A stretch of DNA of 35,379 bases from Haplomitrium mnioides (lineage: Eukaryota; Marchantiophyta; Haplomitriopsida; Calobryales): the NCBI GenBank assembly GCA_049999725.1, contig JBNGIS010033966.1, positions 22,462-57,840 of the forward strand, given 5' to 3'. The notes under the pieces are model-generated. The model was given only the letters and a program-made list of their open reading frames with translations, was not told the DNA's origin and ran no database searches. Each line of letters opens with the position of its first letter. The first letter of the stretch is position 1. The position numbers were made by a program, and so were the translations under genes. Of the stretch, positions 19,392-28,892 are shown piece by piece.

Positions 19392-20420
19392 TTGAGTCCA
19401 ACAGCAATAGGCTTTGACATACAAGAATCATTCTCATTATCCCCATTTGGCCTCTACACTACCAAAATTTGCTCATGCCATGTCTCTACAACACCGATCT
19501 CTATAGCCCTCACATGGCACAACCACATGGGGCATCCTGGTCGAGACATGTTCTACCGCATAAAAAGTGACAGCAAAGGCATGCCACAAAACATGCATCC
19601 CCTACTCTTGAATATCCCATGCTTAGCATGCGCACAAGGCAAACTGAGAATTACACCTTCTCATGACAAAACAACGCAATTCTTCGATTCCTTGAGAGAA
19701 TCCACGTTGATGTCTGTGGACCTATCTATCCACCTTTGGGACCCTTCCGATGCTTCCTAGTCACCATTGATGCATCATCCAAATGGTCACAAGTATCCCT
19801 GCTCATGACCAAAAACATGGTCTTCTCGAAACTCCTATCCCAAATCCTGAAACTCTCGGTACAATTTCCTGATTACCCAATTATAAATCTAAGAGTGGAC
19901 AACGTTGGAGAATTCTCTTCCCAAACATTTGACAACTTTTGCACATATGTCGGCATGGATATCCAATATTTAGTTCCACATGAACACTTTCAAAATGGTA
20001 TTGCAGAATCTGCTATCAAGAGAATACAACTAATAGCAAGACCATTACTTCTGAATTCCAACCTTCCCACCACAACTTGGGGACACGCAGCATCCTTACT
20101 GCATTAAAGACCATCTGTATTCAACCAAAACTCCTCATACCAACTCGTAGTTAGAATTCCTGCAAAAATCTCGCATCTTCGCACCTTTGGTTGCCTCGTC
20201 CTTGTTCCAATCTTAGGGACAAACCAAACAAAGATGGGACCCCAATGCCAAAAAAGGCATATACATCGGTTTTGAATCCCCTTCTATCATCTGATATCTT
20301 GAACCTTCAACCTATGATGTGTTTAAATCTCGATTTGCAGACTATCAATTCTTTGAAGAATCTTTCCCGCATTTGTTACAAGAGGACAAAGCTTTACAAC
20401 CCAAACCTGAGGACAACTTA
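19392..20420 (+). pseudogene. pol: copia-A GAG-pre-integrase and integrase core
   Basis: Frame 19392-19760 carries TWHNHMGHPGRDM and CLACAQGK, the HHCC zinc site. Near 19700 coding moves to another frame, with VDVCGPIYPPLGPFRC (first Asp). The frame 19736-20107 then gives FLVTIDASSKWSQVSLL, RVDNVGEF (second Asp) and HFQNGIAESAIKR (Glu). The D-D-E set is thus still visible but split over two frames. After TAA at 20105 the core ends with SHLRTFGCLVLVP. Integrase joins element DNA to the chromosome. Confidence 0.87.
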
Positions 20421-20435
20421 ATCTAGCATCAGCAC

Positions 20436-20717
20436 TTGCCATTAGATTTGGATCAACAAAATGGACAATTTGATGCCAAAGTCAAACGAGTCCTCCATTT
20501 ACAGGAAACATTAATCAAAATGCTTGACGCATTTAACAATGCAGCCAACATCACCAAATCGCACATTGATGCAACCAACGCGCCAACTCAACTTCAAAAA
20601 GTTGACGCCCCTGCCACTGAAATACAGCCCAAAGCAAAGCGTGGAAGACCTAAAGGCTCAAAGAATAACCTAAATCACCGACATCATTACACGTTGCGAC
20701 CGACAATGATGAAATAA
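20436..20717 (+). pseudogene. pol: copia-A integrase/RT linker with AT-hook-like motif
   Basis: Open for 93 codons between integrase and RT. It contains KAKRGRPKGSKN, a GRP-centred AT-hook-like motif at about 20632-20667. Copia elements of this family often carry a KRGRP-type motif here. It could bind AT-rich DNA minor groove, but this is inferred from the motif only. An alanine/threonine-rich segment with NAANITKSHIDATNAPTQ precedes it. Confidence 0.6.
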
Positions 20718-20984
20718 CGATTGACTATTCCCATACTGACCGCATATAGGACAGAAACCAGACCTCTATGGATGACCTATTTGCATTATCTATATCACAA
20801 TCAATAGACAATCATACACCGAACCCTTTATTTGTACAAGAAGCACAATCTAGAACCAATTGGCCCAATGGGAGACAGCCATAAATTCAGAGCTAGACTC
20901 TCTCATATGACGACAAGTATTTGGACCTATAATACCAGCACTTCCCAACATGAAATTGACAGATTACAGATTTATTTTTTTTCC

Positions 20985-21260
20985 AAAAATACAATGCAAA
21001 AGGTGACGTCATGCAATATAAGGCAAGACTAGTGGCCAAAGGATACACTCAAATCCTTGGATGTGATTATGACCTCACATACTCACTTGTTATGGACACT
21101 ATAACATACACATACATGATAGCATTCGCTATCCAACGCCATCTTACCATGCACATCATCACTGCCTAGTTATGTGGCATTTTGAACACCTAGATTTTTA
21201 TGAAGGCACCTCTCGAACTCATATCAAGAATGTCATTTCATATTCAAGAGGAGAACGTCT
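20985..21260 (+). pseudogene. pol: copia-A reverse transcriptase, N-terminal part
   Basis: VMQYKARLVAKGYTQ (from 21008), then YDLTYSLVMDTITYTYMIAF, QRHLTMHIITA and FMKAP match the fingers and start of palm of copia RT (KARLVAKGF, TYSPV, MDVVTAYL, IYMK-P). A stop interrupts the palm segment near 21168. The catalytic first Asp region (normally MDVVTAYLYG) is degraded here. The domain breaks off at the palindrome array that starts at 21283. Confidence 0.82.
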
Positions 21261-21282
21261 ATAGTGCAAATGAACTGAGATT

Positions 21283-21676
21283 GGACCTTCTGTCTCTCAC
21301 GGCCTAAATTCTGAGGTTGGACCTTCTGTCCCTCATGATATGCACAATAAAAATGGACCTTTAGTCCATAGAGGTACAATGAATAAAAGTAGACCTTTTG
21401 TCCATAAAGACCTCAATATGAGAAAAGGATCTTTTGTCCTCTACGACCAACAAATGAAAGGACCTTTTGTCTATAAAAGGCCACTGCCAATCCAAAAAGG
21501 ACCTACTATCCTCATGTCGAAAAGACAATGCCAAATGATGGAAAACAAGTTGCACAATGCCATTCAAGGACCTTTGGTCCAGCCAGCAAATTTGCTGAAC
21601 ACCCAACATTTTAGAGGACCTTTAGTCTCACATACATACATGTTGCATGAGCAACACCATAGTGGACTTTTTGTCC
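21283..21676. repeat. 36-bp-type palindrome array 4 inside copia-A RT
   Basis: Ten 13-nt units near GGACCTTTNGTCC begin at 21283, 21319, 21355, 21391, 21427, 21460, 21499, 21568, 21616 and 21664. Steps are 36, 36, 36, 36, 33, 39, 69, 48 and 48, every one divisible by three. Most units keep complementary ends (GGAC/GTCC). The frame is open from 21274 to 21687, and each unit reads G-P-L/F-V or a close variant (GPSV, RPFV, GSFV, GPTI). It separates the two halves of the RT, where only a short connector is normal. Confidence 0.93.
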
Positions 21677-21786
21677 CCAATCATTAAAGTGTACCATTTG
21701 GAAATGTGAAGTTGGCAAAGCATTCTACTAATGCATCTGGATCACCAACCGATCAATCAAGAACATAAATGGCAGTTCAAGTCTTC

Positions 21787-22155
21787 AGATCGATGTATGG
21801 ACTCAAACAGAGTGGCAGAAATTGGTACTAGAGATTCAAATAAAAAATGATGGCACAGAATTTTACAAATGATGACATTGCTCCATTCTTGTTCATGAAA
21901 CACCAAGACTATGAATATGTCGTAGTTGCACTTTATGTAGACGATATAAATATTTTTGGCACAAAATTACTAGTAGCAAACACAATTGCCAAACTGAAAG
22001 ACATATTCGAAATACAAGACATTGTAGAACCATATCTCTATCTCAGCATTCTACCTGATGGAATTCTGATCCACCAGTCCACATACACGACCAAGATCCT
22101 CAAACAATTCAATATGAATAATGCTCATCCAATGAGCACTCCCATGAAAATGTGA
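21787..22155 (+). pseudogene. pol: copia-A reverse transcriptase, C-terminal part
   Basis: Resumes with SMYGLKQSGRNWY (21790), the conserved copia SLYGLKQS block. A stop follows, then the open frame 21847-22155 with IAPFLFMKHQDYEYVVVALY, the active site YVDD (21934-21945, intact), and ILPDGILIHQSTYTTKILKQ with NAHPMSTPM. The order and spacing are those of copia RT palm and thumb. It ends with a stop at 22153-22155, after which SLDPTKDMFGK continues the family pattern. Confidence 0.9.
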
Positions 22156-22929
22156 TCTTTGGACCCGACCAAAGATATGTTTGGAAAATGAAAGGACCAT
22201 GAACAAACTCTAAGATCATAAAAATCATACCTTTTGGCAATCGGAGCTCTCATGTACCTTGCAAATCAGACTAGACTTGGCATCTTTTTTGTAGTGAATC
22301 TACTCACAAGACACAGCTCCTAGCCTACCATTCGCCACTAGAATGGACTCAAATGCATTTTCAGACACCTAAAAAGTACAAAAAATATGGGACTCTTCTT
22401 TCCTAAAAATGCAACAAATGACATTATCAGTTATACTGACGTTGGATATTTATCCGATCATGATGACTCAAAGTCTCAAACAAGAAACATCTTCCTTAAA
22501 GGAAGCACCACTATCTCATGGAAAAGCACTAAACAAACCATTACAACTACCTCGACTAACCATGTAGAAATCATGGCACTCTATGAGGCTAGTAGAGAAT
22601 GCATTTGGCTTTGACAACTCATTGATCATATCAACTTAAATACTGGCTAACCTCTACTTCAATCCTCTACAATAGTATACAAGGACAATCGACCATGCAT
22701 TGACCAAATTGCTCAAGGATTTATCAAGGGCGACATAATTAAGCACATTGCCCCTAAATTCTTCTACACCCATGAGCAATACGATGACAAAATAAATGTT
22801 CAATGGATAGTAAGCAAGGATAATAGAGCAGGTATCGTCACCAAACCCCTTCCACTTGCTCTACACATAGCACATACTAAAAGGCTCAATCTAAGAAGAT
22901 CATATGAACTACACCAAAACAGCAAATAA
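22156..22929 (+). pseudogene. pol: copia-A RNase H
   Basis: After a degraded stretch with IGALMYLANQTRLG, the frame 22387-22614 gives SYTDVGYLSDHDDSKSQT (Asp), GSTTISWKSTKQT and STNHVEIMALYEASRECIWL (Glu). After one stop comes VYKDNRPCIDQIAQG (Asp), then HIAPKFFYTHEQ and NVQWIVSKDNRAGIVTKPL, ending at TAA 22927-22929. The three acidic residues of copia RNase H are all visible. The last 80 or so codons lack an ATG and are readable only by comparison with the family. RNase H removes RNA from the RNA-DNA hybrid during replication. Confidence 0.88.
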
Positions 22930-23371
22930 GATTACTTATACTATTTTTTCTCTGACCTTTAGTCATGAAGATCAAAGCTTGCAAATTTAGTCATTTCTTT
23001 TTGAAACTATCTAATTTGTCTGAAATGTCATACATGTCATTCATCATGATAGAAGCATATTATATTTGAGGCTCACATCATTTTTCAGATAGATCTCCAA
23101 GGTATAACTACAAAGGATGCAACGACACCGCACAACAACACCACATACTAGTTTTACCATCAAAGAAAAATTTTGACACTTTATTATTTACACATACACT
23201 CCACACACTACATTATTTTTCATACCTATGAATATGTGGTGGCACTCTTTCCTTCGGAAAAAAGTGGGAAGGTTTTAATGAGACCACACACAATAGGATT
23301 TCAAATAGGACTTACATAGCAAATAGTCTTAGAATGGTTGATTACTAGTAGAAGAATCAGCCAAAGGGGAG
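22930..23371 (+). other. copia-A 3' untranslated region and purine tract
   Basis: Contains GTGGTGGCACTCTTTCCTTC and GGTTTTAATGAGACCACAC, with clear counterparts in copia-B at about 26800-26855. It ends in CCAAAGGGGAG directly before TGTTATAGGG, the purine tract next to the 3' LTR. No gene. Confidence 0.8.
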
Positions 23372-23483
23372 TGTTATAGGGATATATATATATATACCCT
23401 ATATAAGTTAGATCATGAGCACTCAATCCAATCATTCATCTGAAGACTCCAATGTGTATGTGTGCGGCGCTCATGCGATAACT
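23372..23483 (+). repeat. copia-A 3' LTR
   Basis: TGTTATAGGGATATATATATATATACCC to GCGCTCATGCGATAACT. Matches 7152-7251 apart from a longer TA run and about ten substitutions. The expected final A is T. Confidence 0.88.
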
Positions 23484-24660
23484 GCTACATTTTTTTTCCC
23501 AAATCATTTTTTTTTTCAAATGCAAAAAGGGTTGTAAGCACATTTCCCGCAGGCACTGCATTTGCAAATCAAGGTCACCAGCATCCCACAGACGAAGAAG
23601 GATTTAAATTTCTTTAACCATTCAATAATTGTCAATGACATTGTCGGTGCTTTATCGAACTTTGTCAAAATAGAATCAGCAGAGAAGGCTTATATTTGCA
23701 CCTCCTTGTTTTAGTGCTACCTCGTATAACGAGAGAGAAATGAGCATTTGGGAGGCAGCCACTATAATAGAGATAGGTATTGATGTTAGGAGGATGACAT
23801 AAGTTGATTGAAATATGCAATGTCTCTTGGATAGGCCCAACTGTATTATGTGATGGAAATCAAAGCTGTTCGCGGGACTTGATTGAGTGGTTCACAATTA
23901 CCTCAATGACTTCGACTACTTGTTTATGATGGACCTGAACAATCAAGGCACATTTCCAACTGAATACGATCTTGAAGAGTTATTGCCGCTAGAGGACAAA
24001 CTAAGATGAAACTCATGCATGTGAGCAGAAGGGGAGCTCTATCCCCCCCTCCCCCCCCCCACCTTTTTTCTTGCTTAATCGATTGAGATGCCAAAGATTA
24101 TTAGTGGACATCAAATCCTCTTGTGACTCGATTGCTCATCGCAAATTCCTTCCGATGAGTAGTGTTCATATGAGAGGGAAGAAAACCTTTGTTGTATAGC
24201 TTTTGTTGGAATAACAAGGTTAGTGATTTTGCAAAGACTAGAAAGGAGATGAGAGTAGTAAGGAGTTAAAGAAGAGTTTGATTGTTTTGTGTGGCTCCCA
24301 TGAACATCAAAAGGGTCTAATCAAAAGTGCTTCAACCACAATTTTTCAGATTGTTTCAACTCAGAGGCCAATGAATGTTGACAAAGAAGCAACATCTGGA
24401 TGTTGATGGCGGTCTACAACAACTTGACTCTAAATGAAAGTGGAAGAGAAGAAGTTTATATCAACATGACATAATTTTGAAGGACCAACTTGATCTACAC
24501 CAGAAGATTTCAGGGAAGCAATTTTATATCTTTGGGCATATCAAGTTCTTTTGTTCTCTGTTTTTCTATTGCTATTTTGAATAAGAACAAATATAGTTTC
24601 AGTAGATTAATATCATTTTCAATATTACCTCAATAAGTGAATCCAATTTCACTTATCCTG
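23484..24660 (+). other. copia-B leader with a coding-like fragment
   Basis: Continuation of copia-B after copia-A. Within it 23893-24009 reads as an open segment with good coding character (LNDFDYLFMMDLNNQ, then YDLEELLPLEDKLR and TGA). Further fragments (IVNDIVGALSNFVKIESAEK near 23620-23690) lie upstream in another frame. They do not resemble gag or pol and could be remnants of a captured gene or of an older insertion. No ATG opens the segment. The rest shows no genes. Confidence 0.4.
24043..24060. repeat. poly-C tract
   Basis: Seven C, one T, ten C. Long C runs are unusual in this AT-rich stretch; it may mark unstable or error-prone sequence. Confidence 0.95.
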
Positions 24661-25690
24661 TCATGAACATTATTGAGAAACTACTTTTTCAGGCCTTATC
24701 CATTGATGGGTCAAATTACTTGACCTGGTCTTTGGATGCTGAAGCCCACCTTACATCCAAAGATCTCCAGAATACTATTATAACTGATGAGGGACTTACT
24801 TTACAAGAAACGTCATCATCCGGCTGATTCATTGAAAACCCAATATATGAATCGCTACAATCCGATGATACTATGGGATGATCTCAAACTACGGTTTAAT
24901 CATATAAAAAAATATCCTTACTGTCTGCAAGACATGACTAGATCAATCTCAAAGCTCAAGATTATCCAACAGTCGCAAGCTATAACAACAAACTTTTTTG
25001 CATTGTATCTCAATTAGCCATTTGTGGCCAACCTGTTAGAGATGAAGAACATATAGACAAAACCCTATCTACTTTCAATGTTACCAACCTAGTTCTAGCA
25101 TCTTCGTATCGCAATATGAATTTTGCAAAATATTCTAAAAAGGATTGCATATATGCTCATTGCTGAGAAACATCAGAATTTACTCCTTGAAAATGCTAAG
25201 AAGCGACTACTTGGGAGCATTGCCCCTCCTCCCATACCTAAAACACACTTCACTAGAACCAAAAACAAGACCACCAAAAGGGGTCGTGACAATTTTAGGG
25301 GGAGGATAGGGAGACAACCCAACAGAGGAAGATATCAACTGTCTAGGAACAAAGAACTTCCTAAGCCACCCTTGACACGGCGACCTTATATCAATACCTG
25401 GTCCAGATATCAAGGCAAAATGTTTTTGAAGGAGTCAATTCTTGTATAATCAAGATAAGAATAATTTCCCATCTTGCTTCCGATGTGGCACAAAAGGCCA
25501 TGCACAAAAAGACGATCGTTCTCGAACATATCTAGTCATGTTACATAGAGAAAGCCAAAGTACTTCTAACAATGAATCCAATGGAATGTTTTTGAGACTC
25601 TGAACAATATGGACCTATATCCTCAAAATACTACTATACCTATAGTACACACTGCCTATCATGCATATGATCTTTCATTACCAGATAATC
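24661..25690 (+). pseudogene. gag: copia-B gag and nucleocapsid
   Basis: Reads ALSIDGSNYLTWSLDAEAHL from about 24693, the same N-terminal block as copia-A gag. Segments LWDDLKLRFNH and VSQLAICGQPVRDEE follow, but spread over three frames. The frame 25123-25449 holds the basic linker (FTRTKNKTTKRGRDNFRGRI). A zinc knuckle near 25470 reads CFRCGTKGHAQKDD: the last Cys ligand is Asp. Many stops. It matches copia-A in domain order. Confidence 0.82.
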
Positions 25691-25709
25691 CAATCAACTG
25701 TATTGTAAA

Positions 25710-26165
25710 AGAACTTAGGGACCAAATCCAAATGAGTAAGAACTCATAGTGAACTCTAATATAGTTCTTCAACCAAAGACAACTCAAGGCCTAAGCTAAG
25801 ACCAAGAGTGCAAGCAAAAGCCAAGCAACCAAAGAACCCAGATGATTTGAGAGAAACTCTAGAATGAGGAGTGGGGCTACAAAGCCCTTCTATTCATACA
25901 AGAGAAGAAGGTGTCATCCCTCTTTCTTCACTTACAAGTCACTTCTAACTTCAACCCTAAAAGTGACCATATACCACTTCACTTAAAGTAACTTCAAAAG
26001 CAAGTAACCTTAAAATGATTTCAACCCTAAAAGTGACCCCTACCACTTCTTTCACTACTCTCTATTTTCTTATAAATAGCACAACATTATGCTTGTACTA
26101 TTACATGTATTGTCAATAGCAGTACATCACAGAAATAAAATATTTTTTTCCTCAATTATTACATC
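25710..26165. mobile_element. insertion in copia-B, possibly a solo LTR
   Basis: At the place of the protease motif copia-B has about 450 bp with no counterpart in copia-A. It contains TTCTTATAAATAGCACAAC (TATA-like, about 26068), two copies of TTCAACCCTAAAAGTGACC and ends near TCAATTATTACA. This looks like a promoter-bearing LTR or a small non-coding transposon. I found no clear terminal repeats or target duplication, so both ends are approximate. Confidence 0.4.
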
Positions 26166-26570
26166 GAGATGTGCCATGACAACCATTACAAGACATAATT
26201 ATGTTGAAGAAGATATTGGCCTAGTCAAAATCCATTTTCCTAATGATACAGTTATATATATTTGATCAACAATTTATGCGCCAAAAGCCACAAGAAACCT
26301 TGTTAGTTTTCAAGATATCAAGGCTAATAATTTACATATTTCTATGAGTACTTCTGGTGTTCATAAAGTCATTAAGATTTTAAAGAAAACCTATATTGGT
26401 ATCAAAGTGATAGAGACATTTTCTCTTTCTTCACCGGGTTTATATATCACCAGTATATATGCTTTCCATATTGCACAATTTTCATTGACGTTAACACAGA
26501 GATGGCATAATCGTCCTGGTCACCCCGACATTAAGATGTATCAAAATATTATGTTTTCTATGCATGCATT
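26166..26570 (+). pseudogene. pol: copia-B GAG-pre-integrase remnant
   Basis: Resumes with MTTITRHNYVEEDIGLVKIH and FPNDTVIYI, matching the post-protease part of copia-A. RNLVSFQDIKANNLHIS and SLSSPGLYITSI follow, then QRWHNRPGHPDIKMYQNIM, the first half of the HHCC zinc site. It ends there: the C-x2-C half, integrase core, RT and RNase H are all absent. Confidence 0.82.
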
Positions 26571-26931
26571 CGAGACTACATCAACATCTTCATTATCAAC
26601 TTTATGGATTTGTCTAGGATTGGTGCTTATATTTTTTCAACAATTTACAGGATACGACACTACGAGAAGTTCTCATTGTTATTTTGCTCATCTACAACAT
26701 TGCAGATTTTTATTCATCCTCATTTTCAGAACATTACTCTTTTTGTACAAATAGTATTCTTTATTCTTGTTTACAATTATTCAATCATTCACCACTATCT
26801 GTTTGTGGTGGTACTCTTTCTCCTAGAAGAAAGCAGAGGGTTTTGATGAGGCCACACATCATATCATAGTTTAGATTAAGTACTTTTTGGCTATTCTAAG
26901 CTTTATTTTCTTAGATCAGCCAGAGGGGGAG
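26571..26931 (+). other. copia-B 3' untranslated region after internal deletion
   Basis: From about 26790 the sequence matches the copia-A 3' region (GTGGTGGTACTCTTTCTCC, GGTTTTGATGAGGCCACAC) and ends in the purine tract CAGAGGGGGAG. The open frames at 26604-26869 have no domain. About 3 kb of pol expected between 26570 and this point are missing. Confidence 0.75.
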
Positions 26932-27116
26932 TGTTATAACCCCAGTTAACTTAATCTTAGTTACTTAACTATTCTATTCTAATTAAGGAAGTTATGTTAG
27001 TTACATAGCTTCCTATGTAACTATATACTCTAAAAAGGATGTAAAGTGTGGCAGCATGGAATAGTAAGTGATTCAATGAGATGTTGAGTGAATGAGCTAA
27101 TCTGGCACTTCTAGCA
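26932..27116 (+). repeat. copia-B 3' LTR
   Basis: TGTTATAACCCC to CTTCTAGCA, 185 bp, colinear with 6933-7117. Followed directly by the AACAC duplication. Confidence 0.95.
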
Positions 27117-27121
27117 AACAC
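27117..27121. repeat. copia-B target-site duplication, right
   Basis: AACAC, identical to 6928-6932. Confidence 0.93.
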
Positions 27122-27159
27122 AAGGTAGAACTGGTGCACATGATATGCATATGCTCCAA

Positions 27160-28892
27160 AGTAGCTTTTCTTATCCTTTAGATGTCAAATAATTTACTTC
27201 CGGAATTCGTTGAGTACAATTGGTGCAATGTCCATGGTTTCTCCCTCCAATCTTGTTGCAACCAATGCAAAGATGTGGATTGTGATGTGTTTCTTCTTGT
27301 GGGCACACATGATGCTCACAAGAATCATGCAAATATTGGTACTGTAGCATTGTTGACAAACTACAACTCTAACATGTTTCTCTTGGGTTTTTGCCTTTCT
27401 ATTGTAGTTTCTTCCATATGCTTGCTTGTCTCCATCATCTTGAGGACTTTGTAATCCTATTTTTCTAATGTGTATACCTCAGCCATTACCAACACATTGA
27501 TATTGATCTTCATAAGTCTTAATTATTACTAACTTTTTGGTTTTTTCTATTGCAATTGCTCTATAAAATCCTCTACAATGCTCTTGCTTGTACATGTATA
27601 TGGTATATTGACAAAATGCCATGATCCGAATATCAATAAATCACCTCAAGCTATATCTACATTTACATGGATTGCAGTGACTATATGCTTATTTCTCCTT
27701 GGCGCCATTTTTGGATTGGTTCTCTTATGAAGAATTGATGTCTTGCATCACTCACAGTGTGTTTCATGGCTTATTTAGTGCATATTGAAGCTTCTATATG
27801 AGTTGACACATCATTTTTTGTTGTTTCTTGACTTCAAAGTTAAATTCTGAGTAACTCTTTAGAATTGGTTGGTGTGTTTTATGTTCTTCCTTCATCACGC
27901 TTCACAAATAAGCTACTAACATTTCATTTTTTTTCATGCAAAGTTGTTTTTCCAGCTCTCTCAATCATTCGTCATTCAACTCTTTTGGTTTTAGCATCTG
28001 ACTTAGATTGCCCTCATTTATCGCTCTTTGATCTCTTTGTTGTTGCTTCTTGTTTAAAGCTTTCTTTCTTTTTCTTTTGTGATTCTTTCTTCTTCATTTG
28101 TTGAGTTTTCTCTTCTTTCAAACTTCAACTATATGCATTGTTCAATTCCAAATAGTCTTATTCATCAAAGCTAAAGTCCTTTTTTTGAGTCACTAGATGA
28201 ATCATCCAATATGTATCTTATTCTTCTTGGAATTGTATACAAATGCTCTAAAATATGATTGTACCTAGTTCACCATTGCTTAAAGATTTTCTTGTTTGGG
28301 CTTTCTGACCTATATGCCAATTTTACATGATAATGTTGCTTCAAACCATGAAGCCAACATCCTATCTATATGCGATGGTGCAACCACTTGGCAATATAAT
28401 TATAACTATTATAGCTTATATATAGCTCAATGACTTAACACAAGTACAATATTCTTCAACATACAAACACAACTATAATTAGAGTGCATTTTCAACACCA
28501 TAAAATTCTACATATCATTTTATAAAATCTTTATAGAAACCCTTTAATTGATTCTTTTTTTTCTCATTTCTATTTGCCTAATTTTAACCAAGGCCTTTGT
28601 CTCTTCTCTTATTTTCTGAAATTCTTCTAAGAAGAATGCCTTAAATACATCCCAATCCCATTTTTGTATCATCAAATAGACTGGTATGCTATTGTGTAGC
28701 CTCATCCTTTAAAAACCTTGGTAAAATGTAATTCTTGAATTAAACCTCTTTGTTGGCATGAGCTCTTTCCTCAAATTCTTTTGTCCTTTGACAAGTCATC
28801 TTCTTATATAAAATATCACTTTTCATTATAATGCTTTCTTATGATCCTTAGACTTGTATATTCAATTCCACCTGCAAATAGAATGTTGCCAT
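27160..28892 (-). pseudogene. gag: gypsy-C gag, antisense, Tat-like
   Basis: Read on the minus strand from an ATG at 28892-28890. Segments match gypsy-T gag in order: RAHANKEV and LPRFLKDEATQ (about 28720-28790), KWDWDVFKAFFLEEF then KIREETKALVKIRQIEMRKK (about 28570-28672), and DRMLASWFEATL (about 28340-28385), the counterpart of DGMLTAWFMATL. A basic stretch with KKKESQKKKKESFKQ follows (about 28040-28110). A Cys/His-rich segment at 27171-27359 (CIGCNKIGGRNHGHCTNC) stands at the knuckle position. Frames change often and stops are many. About 130 bp at 28400-28540 have no counterpart and look inserted. Copia-B cut this element just downstream of the knuckles. Confidence 0.72.
28400..28540. 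mobile_element. small AT-rich insertion in gypsy-C gag
   Basis: Very AT-rich DNA separating two gag blocks that are nearly adjacent in gypsy-T. It contains TAATTATAACTATTATAGC and TTATATATAGC. It could be a MITE-like element; no terminal inverted repeat or target duplication was identified. Confidence 0.3.

Larger units (their letters stand above)
7152..23483 (+). mobile_element. copia-A, Ty1/copia element nested in copia-B
   Basis: Bounded by short LTRs (about 100 and 112 bp) that start TGTTAT and end GCGATAAC plus one base. It holds a full but broken gag-protease-integrase-RT-RNase H order between 18078 and 22929. It sits 34 bp behind the copia-B LTR, so it was inserted into that element's leader. 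Flanks ATTAC (7147-7151) and GCTAC (23484-23488) match at three of five positions and may be a decayed target duplication. A gypsy element lies in its leader. Confidence 0.87.
6933..27116 (+). mobile_element. copia-B, Ty1/copia element split by nested insertions
   Basis: The outer retrotransposon of the nest. It has 185-bp LTRs at both ends, a primer site behind the left LTR, a purine tract before the right one, and a perfect AACAC duplication. Its own sequence is only 6933-7151 plus 23484-27116; the rest is copia-A with gypsy-T inside. Its coding part keeps gag and the GAG-pre-integrase region but lacks integrase core, RT and RNase H. It is inserted into the antisense gypsy-C. Family membership follows from close similarity of gag, pre-integrase and 3' leader to copia-A. 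Confidence 0.9.

Noticed and set aside
27182-27454. Plus-strand frame of 90 codons with hydrophobic end
   Set aside because: The opposite strand shows the ordered gag and Cys/His-rich pattern of gypsy-C, so this is a shadow.
27865-28104. Plus-strand frame with Phe/Leu-rich, membrane-like sequence
   Set aside because: It mirrors the lysine-rich tail of the antisense gag; T-rich complement of A-rich codons.
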